9,981 nucleotides of DNA from an uncultured Victivallales bacterium (GCA_903834675.1 CAILKC010000279.1:1-9981), one strand, 5' to 3'; numbered from the stretch's first letter, positions 1-6,698 are shown. Program-made: numbers and translations. The notes: generated from the letters alone by a model not told the origin.

Positions 1-4
1 CGCC

Positions 5-56
5 TGGAGGGCGGCCCTGCGTGGCCGCCGCGGCGCCGACGCAGCGGCGCCCTCCA
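5..56. repeat. Long imperfect GC-rich hairpin
   Basis: Bases 5-29 and 32-56 are an inverted pair with 21 of 25 positions complementary and only two bases between the arms. The outer nine bases (TGGAGGGCG, and its complement at 48-56) are perfect. It has no following T tract, so it does not look like an intrinsic terminator. The left neighbour is cut off by the window edge. I read it as one copy of a short dispersed stem-loop repeat of the kind common in PVC genomes; that family assignment is inference. Confidence 0.55.
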
Positions 57-121
57 ACGCCCCTCGTCCGCCGCGGCGGCCGAAGGGCGGTCTGGGAAGC
101 GCCTGGTGTCCTACGAGGTTG

Positions 122-144
122 CTGCAAGTCTCATACAAGGAAAC
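122..144 (+). repeat. Partial, diverged copy of the 46-bp dispersed repeat
   Basis: This stretch matches 303-325, the 5' half of the full repeat, at 19 of 23 positions, including the uninterrupted 11-mer TCTCATACAAG. The 3' half of the repeat is absent and is replaced by the octamer array. Confidence 0.5.
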
Positions 145-172
145 GGCGAAACGGCGAAACGGGGAGACGGCG
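141..172. repeat. Tandem 8-bp array, four units
   Basis: Four consecutive octamers are visible: AAACGGCG, AAACGGCG, AAACGGGG and AGACGGCG. The array follows directly on a partial copy of the 46-bp dispersed repeat (122-144). Beyond it the sequence stays purine-rich to about 195 but loses the exact period. An array of the same unit length but different sequence sits at 6675-6698. Confidence 0.7.
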
Positions 173-301
173 GGGGAGAGGCGGAGAGGAAAACAGGGTT
201 CAGCAGGATCCCCGGCTGGTGCCGGGCATGACAGCCAGAGAACTCCGGTGCCCCGGCAGGGGATTCTGCTCTTTCGTCATTGGGCCTTGGTCATTCGACA
301 T

Positions 302-347
302 TCTGCGGTTCTCATACAAGCAAACCCATACGGAGCTGACTTGCGCC
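302..347 (+). repeat. 46-bp dispersed repeat, copy 1
   Basis: Bases 302-347 match 5393-5438 at 44 of 46 positions in the same orientation. The differences are A/G at 322 and A/C at 328. The flanks differ, so the repeat edges are sharp. This copy lies downstream of the last gene of the minus-strand operon; the second lies just upstream of nspC. I see no strong internal palindrome, so this is not the same class as the hairpin elements elsewhere in the window. Confidence 0.8.
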
Positions 348-405
348 CAAGCCCCCGCCGGGAAGACGTTAGCGCTGGTCCCGTGGTTCTCCCGGCTGCC
401 CCAGG

Positions 406-1005
406 CTAGCGTCCGCTGTGGCGCGATAGCGCTGCTGCCAGGTCACGGCTGAGAGCCAGCAGGGCGCGGCTGAGCGCCTCCGCCAGAGCGTCGAGCTGAC
501 CCCCGGCCGACTCGCTCCGGGAGGTCTCGCCCGACTCCAGCAGGCTGCCGTGGGCGTCGCGGATTTCCCAGCGTGCCGTCAGTTCAGCCTGGCCGTCGGC
601 CGCCAACTCAAAGGCCGTGATCTCCAGGGCGAGTTGACGGTCGGGGGCTTCGTTGGGCCGCCAGGGATGCCGCACCACACGCCGGGCGCCGGTAAGTCGC
701 GCCAGGTTCTCCATCAGGATCTCTGTCACGCCGTCTTCCAGCGGGTCGGCCCAAAGGTCGAAATCGCCATAGGTCACGCGGTAGGCGCTCGTGCGTCTGA
801 CCAGGGCCGACTGCCGCAGATGCAGCGGCAGACGCAGCGGTCCGACTCCCAGGGCTCGCTCTGTCTCCAGGCCCGGTGGTGGAGGCGGCGCCAAGGCGGT
901 CAGGGTGTAGTGATGCGTCGGCGCCGACGTCATGCACCCCGTCAACCAGAGGGCGACCCCCAGCGCCGCTACTCCCACGATGCTTGCCCGCTGTAGACGG
1001 TTCAT
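406..1005 (-). CDS. PqiC-like ABC-transport auxiliary lipoprotein
   Basis: The 199-residue product starts with a lipoprotein signal peptide: charged MNRLQR, a hydrophobic stretch, and the lipobox LTGC with the lipidated Cys at about residue 24. The mature part has the ABC-transport auxiliary (PqiC, former DUF330) pattern, including YGDFDLWADPLEDGVTEIL near residues 79-97. Proteins of this family sit in the outer membrane and act with MCE proteins of the Pqi/Let type in lipid movement across the periplasm. The ATG at 1005 overlaps the stop of the MCE gene by one base (TGATG), and AAGGAGG lies 8-9 bases upstream. An in-frame GTG at 1008 is possible but sits closer to that site. It is last in the operon. 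The family call is firm; the lipid substrate is unknown. Confidence 0.88.
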   Translation of the reverse strand: MNRLQRASIVGVAALGVALWLTGCMTSAPTHHYTLTALAPPPPPGLETERALGVGPLRLPLHLRQSALVRRTSAYRVTYGDFDLWADPLEDGVTEILMENLARLTGARRVVRHPWRPNEAPDRQLALEITAFELAADGQAELTARWEIRDAHGSLLESGETSRSESAGGQLDALAEALSRALLALSRDLAAALSRHSGR

Positions 1006-2150
1006 CACTCCCCCTCCTTCACGCCGGACTTGCCTCGCACCAGGGCCTCGGGGTGTCGTTGCAGATAGTCGGTGACGAGGCGCAGAGAGCGGGCGGCGTC
1101 ACGCAGTTCGAGTACCATGGTCTCAAGCTCTGTGTGCAGCGGCGCATTGGGGCCGGCGGTTGCCTGTACGGTTGCCAGCAACTGCAGGATCGCCTGCTCG
1201 GCTGTAGAGCTGGTCTTGGTCAGGCTTTGCACCAGCCCGGCCGCGGGCCCGTTCTCGAGGTCGAGCTGGCGCTCGGCGTGCTCGAGCGCGCGGGTCGCCG
1301 TCGCGACTCCTTGTTCCACTTTGGGCGTGAGGCGGGCCACGGCGTCGTTGACGTTGACGGCCAGCCGCTGGGTCTCGGCCGTGGCGGCTTCGACGCTGGC
1401 CAGCAGCGGCCCAACCCGCGTGTTGAGCTGCTCGACCAACTCGCGCAGCGACACGCCGGTCTGGCTGAATTCCATGGACACAGGCCCCACCTTGGCTCGG
1501 ATCTCAGCGACGATCTCGCGTAGGTCACGCAGGATTGCCGCCGTGTCCGCCACGCCCTCCTGCGTCTGTCTGGAGTTCACAATCCGGTCAATCCCCTCCA
1601 GCGCGTTCAGCATGCGCTGAGCGATCTCGTCAACCTTGATCTGCTGTACCGATTCACTCAGGCGCTGCAGCCCGGACTGCTTCGTCGGCAGTTCAGGCAG
1701 GCTCAAATCACCCCCAACCAAGCGTGGCGGTTCCTCGGGGAAGAAGTCCAGGCGCACCACGAGCAGGCCCGTGAGCAGACTTTGCAGTTGCAGTTGGCCC
1801 CGCAGCCCCTGCTCGACCAGGTCATCCACTTGGGCGTAGGTGTCCGCTACGGGGTGCCCGCTCTTGCCACGGATGCTCGCCGGATCCAACTCGATATAGA
1901 CCGGGATGCGGACCTGTCCATCGCTGCCAAGCGCGACCGCTACCCTCGTCACCGTGCCCACCTTCACTCCCCTGAAAGTCACCGGCGCCCCCTCCTGAAG
2001 ACCGCTGACGGCACCCTCGAAGAACATGACGAAGGGGACGGTCTCCCGGAACAGTCGGCCACTGCCAAAGACCAGGGTTGCAGCAATGCCCAAGACCAGG
2101 CCAGTCAGAACAAACAACCCCACCCAAAATGCGTTGGACTTGCCCTTCAT
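1005..2150 (-). CDS. MCE-domain (MlaD/PqiB-like) lipid-transport protein
   Basis: The product has 381 residues. Residues about 8-28 form an N-terminal membrane anchor, followed by one MCE domain (about 36-150) with the typical FEGAVSGLQEGAPVTFRGVKVG segment split around residue 50. The segment GLRGQLQLQSLLTGLLVVRL near residue 115-135 recalls PqiB-type MCE domains more than E. coli MlaD. After residue 180 comes a long, mostly helical, probably coiled-coil tail rich in Ala, Leu, Glu and Gln, so the protein is about twice the length of E. coli MlaD. MCE proteins form hexameric rings or tubes that carry lipids between inner and outer membrane. The start lies 4 bases after the ATPase stop, with AAAGGA upstream. 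The PqiC-like partner overlaps its end. Confidence 0.92.
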   Translation of the reverse strand: MKGKSNAFWVGLFVLTGLVLGIAATLVFGSGRLFRETVPFVMFFEGAVSGLQEGAPVTFRGVKVGTVTRVAVALGSDGQVRIPVYIELDPASIRGKSGHPVADTYAQVDDLVEQGLRGQLQLQSLLTGLLVVRLDFFPEEPPRLVGGDLSLPELPTKQSGLQRLSESVQQIKVDEIAQRMLNALEGIDRIVNSRQTQEGVADTAAILRDLREIVAEIRAKVGPVSMEFSQTGVSLRELVEQLNTRVGPLLASVEAATAETQRLAVNVNDAVARLTPKVEQGVATATRALEHAERQLDLENGPAAGLVQSLTKTSSTAEQAILQLLATVQATAGPNAPLHTELETMVLELRDAARSLRLVTDYLQRHPEALVRGKSGVKEGE

Positions 2151-2154
2151 GGTG

Positions 2155-2955
2155 TCATGCGTCCTTTACCGTAGGTGGATGGGCGTCGGCCGCCGCCCGG
2201 CTGCCACCCCGCGTGAGGAAGTCGCGGACCGTGGGGTTGCTCGAGTGTGCCAGCAACTCGCGGGGATCGCCCCCGGCGATGGCGGTCCTGGCCTCGGAGT
2301 CGAGAAAGACCGAGTCGGTGCCAATGGCGAAGATGCTGGCCAGTTCGTGCGAGACCACGACGATGGTTGTGCCCAAGCTGGCGCGCAGTTCCAGGATCAG
2401 GTCATCGAGACGCCGCGCGCTGACGGGATCGAGGCCGGATGAGGGCTCATCGAGGAAGAGGAGATCGGGGTCAAGCGCCATGGCGCGAGCCAGTCCGGCC
2501 CGCTTCTGCATACCACCGCTGATCTCGGCTGGGTGAAAATCCTCAAACCCTGCTAGTCCCACCAACGCCAGTTTGACGGACACGACGTCGCGGATGTCCG
2601 CGCGGCTGAGCGCGGTGTACTCCTGCAACGGCAGGGCGACGTTTTCGGCTAAGGTCATCGAACTCCACAGGCCACCGCTTTGGTAGAGCACCCCGCCGCG
2701 GCGCCTGGTCGCATCTCGCTCCGCGGGGCTGCTATCCCAGAAGTCCACGCCCCGGCACAGGACTCGCCCCGCCGCAGGCTCCTTCAGCCCGATGAGGTGC
2801 CGCAGAAGCGTACTCTTGCCGCAGCCGCTGCCGCCCATAATCACGAAGATGTCACCCTGACGGATCGTAAAGCTCAGATCGCGCTGGATCACGCGCCCAG
2901 CATAGGCCATGGTCAGGCCTTCGACCGTGATATGGGGCACAGGGCTGTCCTGCAT
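2155..2955 (-). CDS. MlaF-type ABC transporter ATPase
   Basis: This is the nucleotide-binding subunit of the MCE lipid transporter, 266 residues from the chosen start. All ABC motifs are intact: Walker A GGSGCGKST (41-49), Q-loop Gln at about 92 in LYQSGGLWSS, signature ISGGMQKRAGLARA (145-158), Walker B LLFLDEP with catalytic Glu at about 170, and switch His at about 203 in SHE. The signature form and the GLWSSMT segment are typical of MlaF. I chose ATG 2955 because TTGAGGT lies about 8 bases upstream and it follows the permease stop by 22 bases. The longer ORF from ATG 2994 would overlap the permease and lacks a ribosome-binding site. It hydrolyses ATP on the cytoplasmic side of the permease. 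Confidence 0.94.
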   Translation of the reverse strand: MQDSPVPHITVEGLTMAYAGRVIQRDLSFTIRQGDIFVIMGGSGCGKSTLLRHLIGLKEPAAGRVLCRGVDFWDSSPAERDATRRRGGVLYQSGGLWSSMTLAENVALPLQEYTALSRADIRDVVSVKLALVGLAGFEDFHPAEISGGMQKRAGLARAMALDPDLLFLDEPSSGLDPVSARRLDDLILELRASLGTTIVVVSHELASIFAIGTDSVFLDSEARTAIAGGDPRELLAHSSNPTVRDFLTRGGSRAAADAHPPTVKDA

Positions 2956-2977
2956 GGTGGCTGACCTCAACGGCGCG

Positions 2978-4147
2978 TCATACTCCAAGAACATGGCAGA
3001 GGACGGTCATGATCGCGGTGGCCACCACGATCCAGACGATGCTGGTGACCACCGCGCGGGTGGCGGCGCGCCCGACTTCGAGACTACTGCGACCGCACTG
3101 CATGCCGTGCCGACAACCTGCCAGCGCGACCAGTACGCCGAATACCGTGCCCATGGTCACGCCGACCGCAAGGTGATTCAGGGTGAGCGCCGAGCGGGTC
3201 TGATTCCAGTAGCGCGCCAGGTCGAGGTCGAGCATCCCCACGCCTACCACCCCACCGCCCAGCAGCCCCAGTGCATCCGCATACAGACACAGCACGGGCA
3301 TCATCAGCGTCAATGCCAGCAGCCGTGGCAAGACCAGGAATTCCACGGGGTTGATGCCCATGGTGCGCAGCGCATCGACCTCGTCATTGACCTGCATGGT
3401 GCCGATCTGGGCCGCAAAGGCCGCCCCCGAGCGGCCTGCCATCACCACGCCGGTCATGACCGCGGCCAATTCCCGGACCATCCCGATGGCCACCAGGTTG
3501 GCCACATAGATCTGGGCGCCGAAGACGCGCAACTGAATGGCGCCGACAAAGGCCAGGATCAGACCCACAAGAAAGGCCATCAGCGAGATGATGCCCAGCG
3601 CGCCAGGTCCGCAGGAGTAGAGCACCTGCATCACATCCGACCCGCGGAACTGCGCCCGGCCGCGGCAGGCATTGGCGATGGCCAGGGCGCACTCGCCCAC
3701 AAAACTCACCGACGACGCCAGGCGCTGCCCCTGCTCGATCGTGAGTTGCCCGAGGGAGTGAACGGGCGTAGCCGCCTCTGGCTCCCGTTGCTGCGGATCG
3801 TGCTCGGGCACGGCCGTGGCCAGCCGTAGCAGCGTCCGCAGCCCCTGGCGCAGGCCGTCGAAATCCACCTCGATGCCAACCCGCAGGCACTCTGCCCGGA
3901 CCCGTAGAAGAAAGGCCAGGAGGGTGCTGTCCCACTGCGTCAAGGCGCGGTCATCGAACCCTACACGTCGCACGGCGGGGGCGCAGAGCGCGGCGCTAAG
4001 AGCCTCCGCGCCGGGCCGCTCGGCCGCTCTGACCCAGGCCCCGCTGAGAGCCACGACGCGGGAATCCGGCGCGACCGCCTGCAGCGCCGCGCCGCAGGCG
4101 GGAACCACGGCGGCCTCGGCGGTAGGGGCTGAGGAGGAATGTGTCAT
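2978..4147 (-). CDS. MlaE-type permease with N-terminal STAS domain
   Basis: The product has 389 residues. Residues about 28-110 have the length and alternating pattern of a STAS domain (VVALSGAWVRA, VRRVGFDDRALTQWDSTLLAFL). From about 130 on it is the MlaE/TIGR00056 permease, with several membrane segments and the family hallmarks EL-AVMTGVVMAGRSG-AFAAQ and VDALRTMGINPVEFLVLPR. In E. coli the STAS role is played by the separate protein MlaB, so here MlaB and MlaE functions appear fused, an arrangement known in other bacteria. I chose ATG 4147, 44 bases after the DUF4136 stop. ATG 4246 would run 55 bases into that gene. No clear ribosome-binding site precedes 4147, so the start is the weakest in the operon. 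The protein is the membrane subunit that passes lipid to or from the MCE ring. Confidence 0.92.
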   Translation of the reverse strand: MTHSSSAPTAEAAVVPACGAALQAVAPDSRVVALSGAWVRAAERPGAEALSAALCAPAVRRVGFDDRALTQWDSTLLAFLLRVRAECLRVGIEVDFDGLRQGLRTLLRLATAVPEHDPQQREPEAATPVHSLGQLTIEQGQRLASSVSFVGECALAIANACRGRAQFRGSDVMQVLYSCGPGALGIISLMAFLVGLILAFVGAIQLRVFGAQIYVANLVAIGMVRELAAVMTGVVMAGRSGAAFAAQIGTMQVNDEVDALRTMGINPVEFLVLPRLLALTLMMPVLCLYADALGLLGGGVVGVGMLDLDLARYWNQTRSALTLNHLAVGVTMGTVFGVLVALAGCRHGMQCGRSSLEVGRAATRAVVTSIVWIVVATAIMTVLCHVLGV

Positions 4148-4191
4148 GAGGTTGCGGGCGGGTGCCGCGGGGCCCTTTGGGCCGTTTGCCG

Positions 4192-4776
4192 TCAGGGGGC
4201 CGGTGGGAACTTGCCCATCAACTCCTGGGCGCGGTCGTCGAACCATTTCTGCTCGATTCTGGCGTCCCGTCCCTTGGGCACGTACGCATAGAGAATCCCC
4301 CGCCAGATCAGCCGTCCGTCAGCCGGGGCCGCGATGTCCACGACCACCGAGCCGTAATCTTCCAGCACCATGGTGGGCAGTTCGGGATCCTTGGGGTCAA
4401 GCTCACGGCCGTAGCGATAGTGATCCCAGGCCCAGCCGGGGGGGTAGTTGTAATAGGCGTTCATGGAACGTACGTCGAGTCGGCGGTTCAGGCCCACGTG
4501 GTAGCCGATCAGGAAGTCTGCCTTCCCGTCGCCCGCCACCGAAAAACCTTTACTCGCCAAGGCGTTGTCAATCGCGGTTACCACGCGTTTGCTCACTTCG
4601 TCAGCGGCAATCTGGCGGTCGGCTGTCACCCGTCGGGAGTCTTCCATCCAGCGGTAGGTCTTCAGGCCATCAAAGTTTGCCGCGGGATCGTACTCCGCGG
4701 TGGTCAATGGCCGCTCATCGCACCCGCCCAGAATGAGGATGGCAGCCAACGCCGTCAATCCGTGCCACCTCTTCAT
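4192..4776 (-). CDS. DUF4136-domain lipoprotein
   Basis: The product has 194 residues and a clear lipoprotein signal: MKRWHGL, a hydrophobic stretch, and the lipobox LGGC with Cys 19. The mature part fits DUF4136: YDPAANFDGLKTYRWM at about 29-44, a helical region with AIDNALASKGF, then ADFLIGYHV and the C-terminal GSVVVDI and GRLIWRGIL strands. DUF4136 proteins are envelope lipoproteins of unknown function. I chose ATG 4776 because GGTGGAG lies about 7 bases upstream and the lipobox then falls at the normal position; the longer ORF from 4842 adds 22 residues that would spoil the signal. It is the first gene of the operon, which hints at a role beside the lipid transporter, but that is inference from position. 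Confidence 0.87.
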   Translation of the reverse strand: MKRWHGLTALAAILILGGCDERPLTTAEYDPAANFDGLKTYRWMEDSRRVTADRQIAADEVSKRVVTAIDNALASKGFSVAGDGKADFLIGYHVGLNRRLDVRSMNAYYNYPPGWAWDHYRYGRELDPKDPELPTMVLEDYGSVVVDIAAPADGRLIWRGILYAYVPKGRDARIEQKWFDDRAQELMGKFPPAP

Positions 4777-4797
4777 CTCAGCACTCCACCGCACAGC

Positions 4798-4818
4798 CCC
4801 ATGGAAGCGACCCATGGG
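4798..4818 (-). promoter_or_regulatory. Small hairpin in the operon leader
   Basis: CCCATGG (4798-4804) and CCATGGG (4812-4818) pair perfectly over 7 bp around a 7-base loop. In the minus-strand transcript this stem ends about 21 bases before the DUF4136 start, just upstream of its ribosome-binding site. A regulatory role is only a possibility; there is no further conserved structure I can point to. Confidence 0.25.
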
Positions 4819-4886
4819 CAATACCCGTACTGCCGGTCCCACCGCCTACGACGGTCCGCGTCTAACCAGCGCGAAACCGCATCCGT

Positions 4887-4915
4887 ACGATATGTTCCCA
4901 CCATAAAGTCGTCAA
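4887..4915 (-). promoter_or_regulatory. Candidate sigma70-type promoter of the MCE operon
   Basis: On the minus strand TTGACG (4915-4910, 5 of 6 to the -35 consensus) is followed after exactly 17 bases by TATCGT (4892-4887, 4 of 6 to the -10 consensus). Transcription would start near 4880, giving a leader of about 100 bases before the DUF4136 ATG. It is the best match in the divergent spacer for this direction. The five genes downstream have gaps of at most 44 bases, so one promoter could serve all. Confidence 0.4.
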
Positions 4916-4950
4916 GTGGGCAAGAGGTGGAGGGGGTCAAAGCGCGAACG

Positions 4951-4975
4951 GGCGCAGGTCAGTTCCGCAGGGGCT
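4951..4975 (-). repeat. Possible diverged, inverted piece of the 46-bp repeat
   Basis: Bases 4951-4975 match the reverse complement of 5414-5438 at 21 of 25 positions, and all four differences are transitions. The match then fades. It would be the only inverted copy in the window. Transition-only differences fit an old copy, but the piece is short. Confidence 0.4.
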
Positions 4976-5071
4976 TCTGTTTCGATCGTCTCCGCGTCCG
5001 GCGAGCAGAACGGGTCACTTGACTCTTGGGGGAGACTTCCGGCGGGATTTGTCGCGAATGCCAGACGCCGC

Positions 5072-5157
5072 GGAGCGCTGAAAGCGCGGCCATTCATCAG
5101 CCCAGGGCACCGCCCTGGGAATGGAATCTAAAACGAGATTGAGCCCCGCCGGGGCGG
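5072..5157 (+). repeat. Three-hairpin dispersed element, copy A
   Basis: Three short stems stand in a row: GCGCT-gaa-AGCGC (5075-5087), CCCAGGGC-acc-GCCCTGGG (5101-5119) and GCCCC-gcc-GGGGC (5142-5154). The same order and most of the same bases recur at 9887-9970. The middle stem is fully conserved, and the others keep pairing with small changes, which suggests that structure matters. The form recalls REP-type palindromes mobilised in trans by RAYT transposases; no such gene is in the window. Confidence 0.7.
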
Positions 5158-5194
5158 CATACCGACAGTCCATGGGCACCGCGCGGGCAGTTAT

Positions 5195-5324
5195 GGCGCC
5201 CCTTCGGGGCTGAAGAGGCAGAAGGGATGGCGCCCCTTCGGGGCTGAAGAGGCAGAAGGGATGGCGCCCCTTCGGGGCTGAAGAGGCAGAAGGGATGGTG
5301 CCCCTTCGGGGCTGAAGAGGCAGA
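5195..5324. repeat. 34-bp tandem array of a stem-loop unit, 3.8 copies
   Basis: Units start at 5195, 5229, 5263 and 5297. The first three are identical; the fourth has one change (C to T at 5299) and breaks off after 28 bases. Each unit contains GCCCC-ttc-GGGGC, a 5-bp stem with a tiny loop, followed by a purine-rich linker ending GGGAT. Because 34 is not a multiple of three, a frame through it reads the unit in all three phases. There are no variable spacers, so it is not a CRISPR array. The stem with its flanks matches the third hairpin of the neighbouring element (5140-5160) at 17 of 21 positions in the opposite orientation. Confidence 0.9.
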
Positions 5325-5392
5325 GGCGAACCCGCGACTTGCGCGTCCCCGCCTCGTCTCTCGACCCACCACGGCGGGTAGGCCCTCGACCC

Positions 5393-5438
5393 TCTGCGGT
5401 TCTCATACAAGCGAACCCCTACGGAGCTGACTTGCGCC
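5393..5438 (+). repeat. 46-bp dispersed repeat, copy 2
   Basis: This copy matches 302-347 at 44 of 46 positions, same orientation. It ends about 20 bases before the candidate -35 box of nspC, so it could carry or block a regulatory site, though nothing in it is a recognisable operator. Unlike the other repeats here it has no strong palindrome. Confidence 0.8.
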
Positions 5439-5456
5439 TCCACCTCCATCCTCTTC

Positions 5457-5485
5457 TTGTACCCCCGGAACCCCCGCATTATCTT
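5457..5485 (+). promoter_or_regulatory. Weak candidate promoter for nspC
   Basis: TTGTAC (5457-5462) and TATCTT (5480-5485) are 17 bases apart. The -10 matches the consensus at 4 of 6 positions but the -35 at only 3. Transcription would start near 5492, giving a leader of about 23 bases to ATG 5515. The AT-rich patch here is unusual for the local composition, which is part of the reason for listing it. Confidence 0.28.
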
Positions 5486-5514
5486 TTCACTCGACTTTGG
5501 GAAGGTGAAACTCC

Positions 5515-6654
5515 ATGTGCTCCCAGGGCTCGCGAGGCGCAGCGCTGATGAAGGGTTTGCCCACACCGTATTATCTGCTGGACGAGGCGCGGTTACGGCG
5601 GAATCTGGAGATCATCCAGCAGGTCCGCCAGGCCAGCGGCGCCAAGGTGGTGCTCGCGCTCAAGTGCTTCTCGACCTGGTCCGTGTTTCCCCTCATGCGG
5701 GAGTACCTGGACGGCACCACCAGCAGTTCGCTGCTTGAAGCTCGCCTGGGGCATGAGACCTTCGGCAAGGAGGTCCACGCCTTTAGTGTCGGCTTTTCGC
5801 GGCAGGACATCCTGGGGGTCCGCAAGTTCGCTGACAAGGTGATCTTCAACTCCATCTCGCAGCTCAAGCTGCACCTCGACGCGGTGCGGGGTCTGCGACT
5901 CGGGTTGCGGGTCAACCCTGGCGTCAGCTTCTCGCACTACGACCTGGCCGATCCGGCGCGACGCTACTCGCGGCTGGGGGTGTCCGATCTCGACGCCATC
6001 ATGGCGGTCGCCCCGCTCCTCAGCGGCGTCATGTTCCACTTCAACTGCGAGAATGACGACCTGGAGAACCTGCGGCGGAACCTGGAGCACCTCAGCCAGA
6101 CCTACGGAACGCTCCTGGCCGGCCTCGAATGGGTCAGCCTCGGCGGCGGCCTGGCCTTTACCAAACCCGGCTACCCGCTGGAGGCGTTCTGCGCCCTCCT
6201 GCGCGATTTCGCCAGTCGCCACCGCGTTCAGGTCTACCTTGAGCCCGGCGAGGCGGCGATTACCCGCACGGCCGAGCTGGTCACGACGGTCCTCGATGTG
6301 GTGCGCAACGAGATGGACATCGCCATCGTCGACGCCTCGGTCGAAGCTCACCTGCTGGATCATCTGATCTACCGCACTCAACCGCAGGTCGCCGCCCCGG
6401 GACCGGGCCCGCACCAGGTCATGATCGCGGGGCGTTCCTGCCTCGCCGGAGACGTCTTCGGCACTTTCGGACTGGACACCGTGCTGCAGCCCGGTTGCGA
6501 AGTCCGCCTCGCCGATGCGGCGGGTTACTCGATGGTGAAAAAGAACTGGTTCAACGGCCTGCCGATGCCGTCCATCTGCGTGCGTCGGCTGAACGGCAGC
6601 GTCGAGACGGTCCGCCGCTTCGCTTACCGGGATTTCAAGCGCAGCCTGTCGTGA
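5515..6654 (+). CDS. nspC: Carboxynorspermidine/carboxyspermidine decarboxylase
   Basis: NspC removes CO2 from carboxyspermidine or carboxynorspermidine to give spermidine or norspermidine. It is a PLP enzyme of the alanine-racemase-fold (fold III) group, in the cytoplasm. Visible hallmarks are LPTPYYLLDE at the N-terminus, the PLP lysine in LALKCFSTWSVF (Lys 50 from this start), HFNCEN, the glycine-rich LGGGLAFTKPGYP, LEPGEA (PLP phosphate region), VDASVEAHLLDHLIYR, and GRSCLAGDVFG with the active-site Cys at about 309. The C-terminus MVKKNWFNGLPMPSI is also typical. Length 379 fits the family. ATG 5515 has GGGAAGGTG upstream; ATG 5548 (MKGLPTP) matches the usual family start but has a poorer site, so either is possible. 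Its partner synthase lies 650 bases downstream, separated by a toxin-antitoxin pair. Confidence 0.95.
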   Translation: MCSQGSRGAALMKGLPTPYYLLDEARLRRNLEIIQQVRQASGAKVVLALKCFSTWSVFPLMREYLDGTTSSSLLEARLGHETFGKEVHAFSVGFSRQDILGVRKFADKVIFNSISQLKLHLDAVRGLRLGLRVNPGVSFSHYDLADPARRYSRLGVSDLDAIMAVAPLLSGVMFHFNCENDDLENLRRNLEHLSQTYGTLLAGLEWVSLGGGLAFTKPGYPLEAFCALLRDFASRHRVQVYLEPGEAAITRTAELVTTVLDVVRNEMDIAIVDASVEAHLLDHLIYRTQPQVAAPGPGPHQVMIAGRSCLAGDVFGTFGLDTVLQPGCEVRLADAAGYSMVKKNWFNGLPMPSICVRRLNGSVETVRRFAYRDFKRSLS

Positions 6655-6674
6655 AGCGCGCGGGGAGGGAGGAA

Positions 6675-6698
6675 GGCGGTTAGGCGGTTAGGCGGGAA
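6675..6698. repeat. Tandem 8-bp array, three units
   Basis: The units are GGCGGTTA, GGCGGTTA and GGCGGGAA. The array lies just after the nspC stop and 18 bases before the four-helix-bundle relic. It has the same period as the array at 141-172 but an unrelated sequence. Confidence 0.65.

Larger units (their letters stand above)
57..405. other. Gene-free, repeat-bearing spacer downstream of the MCE operon
   Basis: No supported gene lies here. Open frames exist on the plus strand, but they run through repeats and purine-rich low-complexity sequence and resemble no family. The stretch holds a GC-rich inverted repeat around 61-87, a partial 46-bp-repeat copy at 122-144, an octamer array at 141-172, a purine-rich run to about 195 and the full 46-bp repeat at 302-347. 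A perfect 7-bp inverted pair (357-363 and 390-396) lies just past the stop of the minus-strand operon, but no T run follows it in the transcript, so a terminator is not supported. Confidence 0.6.
4916..5514. other. Divergent spacer between the MCE operon and nspC, repeat-rich
   Basis: No gene is supported here. Long minus-strand frames cross the 34-bp array only because that unit happens to lack stops, and their translations are repeats of the array. The spacer holds, from left to right, a diverged inverted piece of the 46-bp repeat (4951-4975), a three-hairpin element (5072-5157), the 34-bp array (5195-5324), the second full 46-bp repeat (5393-5438) and a weak candidate promoter for nspC. 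Confidence 0.65.

Noticed and set aside
357..396. Terminator of the MCE operon
   Set aside because: The 7-bp stem has a 26-base loop and no T tract on the minus-strand transcript, so it does not meet the form of an intrinsic terminator.
21..452. Plus-strand 143-residue open frame at the left edge
   Set aside because: It runs through the hairpin, the octamer array and the 46-bp repeat and into the antisense of the lipoprotein gene, with no family likeness.
5195..5324. CRISPR array
   Set aside because: The units are directly adjacent and identical with no variable spacers, and no cas gene is in the window.
5015..5566. Long minus-strand open frames through the 34-bp array, giving proline-rich repeat proteins
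   Set aside because: The unit length is not a multiple of three and all phases lack stops, so open frames are expected. The translations show no family, and the region also holds dispersed repeats on DNA level.
5593..6414. Minus-strand 273-residue open frame opposite nspC
   Set aside because: It is antisense to nspC, whose motifs are unambiguous, and its own translation shows no known domain.
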